Assembly: GCF_014701095.1 (NCBI RefSeq)
Contig: NZ_AP023439.1
Coordinates: 2,530,001 to 2,594,000 of the forward strand
Reading direction: 5' to 3'
DNA from: Streptomyces tuirus
GTDB lineage: Bacteria > Actinomycetota > Actinomycetes > Streptomycetales > Streptomycetaceae
DNA: 64,000 nucleotides
The notes beneath the pieces were generated by a model. The model made no database searches. It worked only from the letters and a program-made list of their open reading frames with translations, and was not told where the DNA came from. Both the position numbers and the translations under genes were made by a program. Positions 58,996 through 64,000 of the stretch are shown here, one piece after another (positions within the stretch are counted from its first letter, which is position 1; the number at the start of each line of letters is the position of its first letter).

Positions 58996-60117
58996 GTGGC
59001 AGGAGAAAAGACTACATATCCGCGGGGCCGGACCTCCGCGTCGGCTGTCGACAGTCCTGTGGACTCATCGGTCGAACAGCTGCTGAACCGGCTCGGGTTG
59101 GGATCGCTGAACGCATCGGATCTCTACTCCTATCCCGGCCGGAACGACAACTGGTCAGGTATCACGGACACCGGGAACTCGGTATTCGTGAAAAGGCTCA
59201 AAGGGAACCCCAAGGAATCTCTGAAACGCTACCGGAGAATCCTGCTCTTCGAGCGCCTCGCGCGGCACGGCGCCCGCCCCTTCCCCCGCCCCGACTTTCT
59301 CGGGGGCGACGAGGAGCAGCGGCTGCTGGTGTTCCGGATGCTCGACGGCATCAGGTCCGGCAGCGAGCTCGCCGCGGACGAGGAGTTCACCGAGTCCATG
59401 TCCGCCGAAGCCGGACGGGCCCTGGCGGCGCTGCACCGGCTCCCGTACACGGCCTCGGATTTCCCGGAAGCGGATCCCCATCCGTACCCGCCGGTCGAGG
59501 ACTTGCGGTCGCTTCCGCTGGAGAGCTACGTCAACGCCACCGGTGCCTTCGTCGAGGCGTGGGGGCTACTGCAGCGCGACGCGCCCCTTGTCGGGGAACT
59601 GGAACGGCTGCGGGCGACCGAGGACGGGGCCGTACGCGTGCCCGTCCACGGAGATCTGCGGCTGGACCAGTTCCTGATCACCGACACGGCGTTCTACGTC
59701 AACGACTGGGAGGAGTTCCGGCTCGGCGACCCGGCGCGCGACGTCGGATCGTACGTCGGCGAGTGGCTGCACCGAGCGGTGCTGCGCATTCCCGCACAGG
59801 AGACGGACGACGCGTTCTCGGCCGTGCTCACCCACGAGGAGGTGGTTGCGCGGGGCAGCGAGGAGCTGACCCGGGTGCTTCCGCTGATCTCCGCCTTCCA
59901 CCGGGGTTACCGCGACGGCGGCGGCCCCGACGACGACGGGCTCGCGGTCCGTGCCACGTCCTACGCCGGATGGCACCTGATCGACCGTCTGATCGCTTCG
60001 ACCAGGGAGAGCGGCCGGCTGTCGGCCATCGTCCGGGCCGCGGCGGGCATCGGCAGGACCGCACTACTGGATCCGCGGAGCTTCGTCTCCACGGTCGGCC
60101 TCGGGGAGGCAGCATGA
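58996..60117 (+). CDS. RiPP kinase: APH-like phosphotransferase (TvaC/LxmK type)
   Basis: The 373-aa protein has a kinase-like fold: Lys in SVFVKRLKGNPKESLKRYRR, FERLARHGARPFPRPDFLGG, and the catalytic loop VPVHGDLRLDQFLITDTAFY followed by VNDWEEFRLGDPARDVG. In class V lanthipeptide and thioamitide pathways such a protein phosphorylates Ser/Thr of the precursor and its partner HopA1-like protein removes the phosphate to give Dha/Dhb. GTG at 58996. Its stop overlaps the HopA1 gene (ATGA), supporting a joint function. Confidence 0.85.
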   Translation: MAGEKTTYPRGRTSASAVDSPVDSSVEQLLNRLGLGSLNASDLYSYPGRNDNWSGITDTGNSVFVKRLKGNPKESLKRYRRILLFERLARHGARPFPRPDFLGGDEEQRLLVFRMLDGIRSGSELAADEEFTESMSAEAGRALAALHRLPYTASDFPEADPHPYPPVEDLRSLPLESYVNATGAFVEAWGLLQRDAPLVGELERLRATEDGAVRVPVHGDLRLDQFLITDTAFYVNDWEEFRLGDPARDVGSYVGEWLHRAVLRIPAQETDDAFSAVLTHEEVVARGSEELTRVLPLISAFHRGYRDGGGPDDDGLAVRATSYAGWHLIDRLIASTRESGRLSAIVRAAAGIGRTALLDPRSFVSTVGLGEAA

Positions 60118-61178
60118 GGACGGGCATCGAGGAGACCCTCCCGGCCGTCCGTCGGCCGGGACAGGCCGCCGCTGATGAGGGAGCGGTGCCGGAGCTCGCG
60201 GCCGGACTCCGCCGGGCGCTGGAGGACGTGCGGATCGCGCCGGACGGCAGGACGGCGTGGGTGCGCGATGACGAGGTGACCGCGGAGTCCGCGTCGGCGA
60301 TGCGCTTCCTGCTGGCCCGCACGTTGTACGAAGTGCTGCACACCGGGCGGGGCGTCAAGGATCGGGAGGCGCCCAGGACCTTGCGCGCGCCGGACTTCGA
60401 GGCGCGGCTGGCGCAGGCGACTCCGCATCGCGAGACGGTCGCCGCGGGGATCCGCACCGGACAGCGCGCGGCCGGCGGCCGGGAGGTCGTGCAGATCGAC
60501 GGTCTGCGCGTGAACGTACCGGACTCGGTCACGCTGCGGGACAGCGGACGTACGGCGGGCGATCCCGCTCGCCCGGTGGTGCGGATGAACCTCCCGTCGG
60601 CCCGCCCACTCGTCTCTCCCGGGTTCTTCCTCGTGGACAGCGGCGCGGGCCGCACCACCGGCGGCGGTGCTCTGCTGCGGCTCTATCTGAGGGTGGCCGA
60701 GGCCGACGCGGCGCCCGGGCTGTGGCATGCCGTGCTGAGCGCTCTGGAAGACCGCTCCGCGACCTACCGGGCGAAGATCATCTCCAATCCGGCGAGTCTG
60801 CCGCGCAACGACGGCATGGTCGTCTACCTGGGCAAGCGTTCCTGGGACGCCGTCGGCACCGTGGTCGAAAGCGCCCTGGCCACCGCTCTGCCGGAGGGAC
60901 CCGCTCCCGCTTTCGCCCATGTGCTGGCGCCCGGGGTGACGGCCGCATGGGAGCCGAAGGACAACCGGACGGGCATGCGGGCCCTGAGCTTCGGCGAGCA
61001 CCGGGCGCATGTGGTCGCGCGTGCCTTCGTGGACGCGGCGGAACGGCACCGTGAGCGTCCGACGGCCGCCGATCTGGCCTCCGCGTGTGTCGCGGCGAAC
61101 GTGGATCCCGCCGACCCCGCCCGCAATCTCGACTCGGACGACTGGCCGTGGAAGACGGCCCTCCGGTCCGCGATCTGA
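60114..61178 (+). CDS. HopA1-like RiPP lyase (TvaD/LxmY type)
   Basis: The 354-aa protein follows the HopA1 effector-family pattern: AMRFLLARTLYEVLHTGRGV, a central VVRMNLPSARPLVSPGFFLV, LRLYLRVAEADAAPGLWHAV, TYRAKIISNPASLPRNDGMV, and the C-terminal DSDDWPWKTA. HopA1-domain proteins of RiPP clusters are phospho-Ser/Thr lyases acting with the APH-like kinase. The overlap with that gene is the strongest context evidence. All features of the family are present and the length is usual. Confidence 0.85.
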   Translation: MRTGIEETLPAVRRPGQAAADEGAVPELAAGLRRALEDVRIAPDGRTAWVRDDEVTAESASAMRFLLARTLYEVLHTGRGVKDREAPRTLRAPDFEARLAQATPHRETVAAGIRTGQRAAGGREVVQIDGLRVNVPDSVTLRDSGRTAGDPARPVVRMNLPSARPLVSPGFFLVDSGAGRTTGGGALLRLYLRVAEADAAPGLWHAVLSALEDRSATYRAKIISNPASLPRNDGMVVYLGKRSWDAVGTVVESALATALPEGPAPAFAHVLAPGVTAAWEPKDNRTGMRALSFGEHRAHVVARAFVDAAERHRERPTAADLASACVAANVDPADPARNLDSDDWPWKTALRSAI

Positions 61179-61241
61179 GCCGTCCGCCGTGCCGCCGACG
61201 GCCGGCCGGATGTCACCGCACCCTGCAGGAGGTCCTTCACC

Positions 61242-63038
61242 ATGGCCAGAGCACCACGCCCGGACGGCACGGACGAACTGCGTGTCTTCGCACAGCTGCT
61301 GAAGGGCCGTAGGGCGGCCGTCGCCGCCGCGGTGGCGCTGAGCCTGCTCTCCGCCGCCGCCACCCTCGTCCTCCCCCTCCAGGTGCGCGACCTGGTGATG
61401 GCCCTCGCCGAGGACGAACGTCCCGTCGGTCCGCTGCTGACGATGGCGGGCCTCGCGGTGGGTGCCGGGCTCGCGTCGGCGGGGTCCTCCTATCTGCTCG
61501 CCCGTGCCGGTGAGGGTCTGGTGTCCGAGGCACGGCTGCGCATCGCCTCCCACATCCTGACCCTGCCGCTGCGACGGGTCCGGCGGGAAGGGGCCGGCAA
61601 CCTGGTCGCCCGGGCCACCTCCGACAGCACACAGCTGCGTTCCGTCGTGGACGTCGGCGTGGCGCAGATCCCGTCCTCGATGTTCCTGGCCGTCGGCACC
61701 CTGATCGCCATGGGTCTGCTGGACGGCGTCCTGCTGCTCGTCGTGCTCGTCACGTTCACGATCGCCGGCGTCGGCATCTTCCTGTGCGTACGGTCGATCC
61801 GCGGCGGTGTCGAACGTCAGCAGAACGCGGTCGGCACCATGTCCCAGCACATGACCGCGGCCGTGCTGTCGCTGCCCACGGTCAAGGCGTTCCTCGCCGA
61901 ACGCCAGGTGGCGGCCACGCTGGGCCACAGCATCGATGACGCCCGCAAGGCCGCCGTGTCGGTCGCGCGGGTGACCGCCCTGGTCGGACCCACCATGCAG
62001 CTCGGTCAACAGCTGTCGATCGTCGCGGTGATGGTCACCAGCGGCGCCCGGCTCGCCTCCGGCGACCTGGCCGTCGGCGAGTTCGCCGCCTTCATCGTCT
62101 ACCTGCTGCAACTCGTGGCACCGCTGACCCTGCTGGTCTCGGGCGTCGCCAGGATGCAGAGCGGTCTGGCGGCGCGCGCCCGCCTGAACAGCGTGCTCAC
62201 GATCGCCCCGGAGCATCCCGGGGGCCTCTCCCCGGTCGAGCCGTCGCCGACGGCGTCCGCGGTGGAGTTCGAGTCGGTCACCTACCGGGACGGCGGGCGC
62301 ACCCTCATCCACGGGGCGACGTTCGCGGCCCCGGCGCGCGGGCTCACCGCGATCGTCGGGCCGTCGGGGGCGGGAAAGACGACGCTGCTCGGCCTCACCG
62401 AACGCTTTCTCCTGCCGGAGTCCGGCCGCGTCTCCGTCTGCGGACTGCCCGTCGAGCAGTGGCCCCTGCACCGGTTGCGCGGCGCGATCAGCTACGTCGA
62501 CCAGAGTTTCACCCTCGTGGAGGGCACGGTACGGCAGAACCTCCTGCTCGGCCGGGACGACGAGGAGGGCGCCCCGCCGGACACGGAGCTGTGGCGGGCG
62601 CTGGAGGCACTGGCGCTGCGCGACGCCGTGGAAGCGCTGCCGGACGGTCTTGACACCGAGCTGGGACGGGCCGAGGACCTGTCCGGCGGACAGCGTCAGC
62701 GGCTCGCAGCGGCCCGCGTCCTGCTGCGCGACTCACGCATCGTCCTGTTCGACGAACCGACCTCCCAACTCGACAGCGAGAACGAGGAACGGCTGCGGAC
62801 GCTGATGCGCACGCTCGCGGAGGAGCGCGCGGTGCTCGTGATCGCGCACCGCATCTCCACGGTGCAGGACGCCGATCTGATCGTGGTCGTGGACGAGGGA
62901 CGCACCGTCGACCGGGGCACCCACGAGGAGCTGCTGACGCGTTCCGCGCTGTACCAGGAGCTGGTGCACGGGCAGTCGCTGCGCGGCGGCGGAGCGCCCG
63001 TTCCCGCCGGGCCGGCGGTCGGGGCGGTGGTCCGGTGA
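61242..63038 (+). CDS. ABC exporter (fused membrane and ATPase domains)
   Basis: The 598-aa protein has six membrane segments in residues 1-320 (VAAAVALSLLSAAATLVLPL; FLAVGTLIAMGLLDGVLLLV; FAAFIVYLLQLVAPLTLLVS) and an ATPase domain with Walker A GPSGAGKT, signature LSGGQRQRLAAARV and Walker B IVLFDEPTSQLD. There is no N-terminal peptidase (C39), so the leader must be cut by another enzyme. AGGAGG lies nine bases before the ATG. It should export the finished peptide and give self-protection. Its stop overlaps the next GTG. Confidence 0.9.
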   Translation: MARAPRPDGTDELRVFAQLLKGRRAAVAAAVALSLLSAAATLVLPLQVRDLVMALAEDERPVGPLLTMAGLAVGAGLASAGSSYLLARAGEGLVSEARLRIASHILTLPLRRVRREGAGNLVARATSDSTQLRSVVDVGVAQIPSSMFLAVGTLIAMGLLDGVLLLVVLVTFTIAGVGIFLCVRSIRGGVERQQNAVGTMSQHMTAAVLSLPTVKAFLAERQVAATLGHSIDDARKAAVSVARVTALVGPTMQLGQQLSIVAVMVTSGARLASGDLAVGEFAAFIVYLLQLVAPLTLLVSGVARMQSGLAARARLNSVLTIAPEHPGGLSPVEPSPTASAVEFESVTYRDGGRTLIHGATFAAPARGLTAIVGPSGAGKTTLLGLTERFLLPESGRVSVCGLPVEQWPLHRLRGAISYVDQSFTLVEGTVRQNLLLGRDDEEGAPPDTELWRALEALALRDAVEALPDGLDTELGRAEDLSGGQRQRLAAARVLLRDSRIVLFDEPTSQLDSENEERLRTLMRTLAEERAVLVIAHRISTVQDADLIVVVDEGRTVDRGTHEELLTRSALYQELVHGQSLRGGGAPVPAGPAVGAVVR

Positions 63039-63700
63039 GCGGCCCGGCGACCGCGGTCGAGCCGGTGGGGGCGCGGCGCCTGCTGGTGATCGGGACGGGT
63101 TCGGTCACCGCCGCGCATCTGCCTTTCTGGGCGAGCTGGCTGAAGATCGGGCACCCCGGGACGGAGGTGCGCTACGTGCTGACCGGGGCGGCCGGCAGGT
63201 TCGTCACCCGGGAGTCGCTGACCGCCATCGGCGGCTGTGACGTGCGGGCGGACCGGTGGCCCGACGAGCCGGAGCCGAGGGCGCGTCATGTGGACCTCGC
63301 GCAGTGGCCCGACACGGTCGTCGTCTTCCCGGCGACGCTGAACTACCTGGCCAGGCTTGCCCTGGGGCTGGGCGACTCGCCGTCGCTCCTCGCGCTGCAG
63401 TGCACGGGGGCGGCGATCGCGCTGGCGCCCGCGCTGCCGCCGGGTGGCGCGCAGAGCGCGGCGTACGCCGAGCACAGCCGCAAACTCAGCGCGCGGCGCA
63501 ACGTGGTCGTCGTATCGCCCCACCCCGGCCGCAGCACGACCAGCGGCATGCGCGAGGCGTGGGCGCCCGCGTCCTTTCCCGACGTGCTGTCCGCGGCCGA
63601 CCGGCTGCGGGCCGCGCTGGAGGAACCGGCCCCCGGCGGCCATGAAGGTCCCGAGCCGCACACCGTATCCACCCGACACCGCACGGAGGCAGCACCATGA
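63035..63700 (+). CDS. LanD-like flavoprotein cysteine decarboxylase
   Basis: The 221-aa protein belongs to the HFCD flavoprotein family: RRLLVIGTGSVTAAHLPFWA near the start, EVRYVLTGAAGRFVTRESLT, and the VVVFPATLNYLARLALGLGD segment that corresponds to PASANT of EpiD. Such enzymes oxidatively decarboxylate a C-terminal Cys, giving the enethiolate used to form AviCys or AviMeCys rings. It overlaps the exporter gene (GTGA) and the methyltransferase gene (ATGA). Confidence 0.85.
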   Translation: MSGPATAVEPVGARRLLVIGTGSVTAAHLPFWASWLKIGHPGTEVRYVLTGAAGRFVTRESLTAIGGCDVRADRWPDEPEPRARHVDLAQWPDTVVVFPATLNYLARLALGLGDSPSLLALQCTGAAIALAPALPPGGAQSAAYAEHSRKLSARRNVVVVSPHPGRSTTSGMREAWAPASFPDVLSAADRLRAALEEPAPGGHEGPEPHTVSTRHRTEAAP

Positions 63701-64000
63701 CGACCGAGACCCACCGGCCGACCGATGCCGGGGCGCATGCCGGCGGGAGCGCCGCACCGGGCGGGAACAGCAGCGCGTACGGCGAATCGCTGGCCGACGT
63801 CTACGACTCGCTCTACCCCGCCTCCGGCCAAGCCATCGACTCGATGGTCGGCTTCCTCGAGGGGCTGCGGCCCGCCCCGGCCTCGCTGCTCGAACTCGGG
63901 GTCGGCACCGGCCGGCTGGCCATCCCGCTGGCCAGGAACGGCTACCGGGTACACGGGGTGGACGCGTCCCCCGCGATGCTGACGAAACTCCACGAGAACG
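63697..64000 (+). CDS. SAM-dependent methyltransferase, cut by window end
   Basis: The first 101 residues show a low-complexity start, YGESLADVYDSLYPASGQAI, and motif I LLELGVGTGRLAIPLARNGY with the acidic end of strand 2 in VHGVDASP. In class V lanthipeptides and thioamitides a methyltransferase modifies the N-terminus or a side chain. The rest lies outside the window. ATG overlaps the LanD-like stop. Confidence 0.85.
   Translation, partial: MTTETHRPTDAGAHAGGSAAPGGNSSAYGESLADVYDSLYPASGQAIDSMVGFLEGLRPAPASLLELGVGTGRLAIPLARNGYRVHGVDASPAMLTKLHEN

Noticed and set aside
59961..62471. 836-aa minus-strand frame in the RiPP cluster
   Set aside because: Shadow of the HopA1-like and ABC exporter genes; composition not protein-like.

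Overview
The window is a stretch of a Streptomyces chromosome. The evidence is very high GC with G/C-rich third codon positions, GTG/TTG starts, chaplins, paired rodlins, a melC1-melC2 tyrosinase operon, an SsbB-type SSB, a dynamin pair of the DynA/DynB kind, a sortase-anchored thioester surface protein and a TTA-containing regulator. From about 15.4 kb to 52.6 kb the gene order matches, from memory, the S. coelicolor segment running from ssbB through chpG-melC2-melC1, chpF, an exopolysaccharide cluster, chpA-chpD, rdlA-rdlB and an acyl-CoA ligase. No database was consulted.

Layout. (1) 1-6.3 kb is accessory DNA: the end of a TPR-like protein, a two-gene DUF4365 cassette, a truncated integrase abutting an inverted piece of a tRNA-Arg attachment site, a membrane-tethered HEPN-like protein, and a toxin-antitoxin-SecB-like chaperone (TAC) operon whose toxin appears to start at CTG. 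(2) 6.3-15 kb is an actinomycete integrative and conjugative element (AICE, pSAM2 type): a GntR-NUDIX regulator, an XRE-TPR regulator, a TraSA/FtsK-type DNA pump, Spd spread proteins, RepSA-like replication initiator, Xis and Int, with three clear palindromic operator regions. (3) 15.1-21.9 kb is core chromosome: thioester surface protein, ssbB, dynB, dynA, tRNA-Arg(UCU). (4) 21.9-25.4 kb is a decayed island in the 3' half of that tRNA, flanked by ~200-bp direct repeats and holding an integrase remnant, a truncated IS110-family transposase gene and small membrane-protein genes. (5) 25.5-31.4 kb holds mostly stand-alone genes (DUF6082, an MBL-fold protein with an altered metal motif, DUF2267, DUF5959-like, DUF4239, D-2-hydroxyacid dehydrogenase).

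(6) 31.5-50.6 kb is the aerial-hypha surface region: chaplins G, F, A and D, both rodlins, melanin genes, several small secreted proteins with a VKOR-family thiol oxidase, and an eight-gene translationally coupled exopolysaccharide operon (glycosyltransferases, priming transferase, Wzy-like polymerase, MviN-type flippase with a long repetitive N-terminus, deacetylase, Wzz-like protein, GNAT protein) followed by an opposed secreted GH26 glycosidase. (7) 50.7-57.9 kb holds a long-chain acyl-CoA ligase with tandem operators, a von Willebrand lipoprotein, and an ABC permease coupled to an unusual hydrolase-ABC ATPase fusion. (8) 58-64 kb is the left part of a RiPP cluster: promoter region with a perfect Crp-type site, tiny ORF(s), a TTA-containing DNA-binding-domain-only LuxR protein, then a coupled run of phosphotransferase-like kinase, HopA1-like lyase, ABC exporter, LanD-like flavoprotein and methyltransferase (cut by the window end). 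This set is the hallmark of class V lanthipeptides or thioamitides carrying an AviCys-type ring; no precursor peptide was found in the window.
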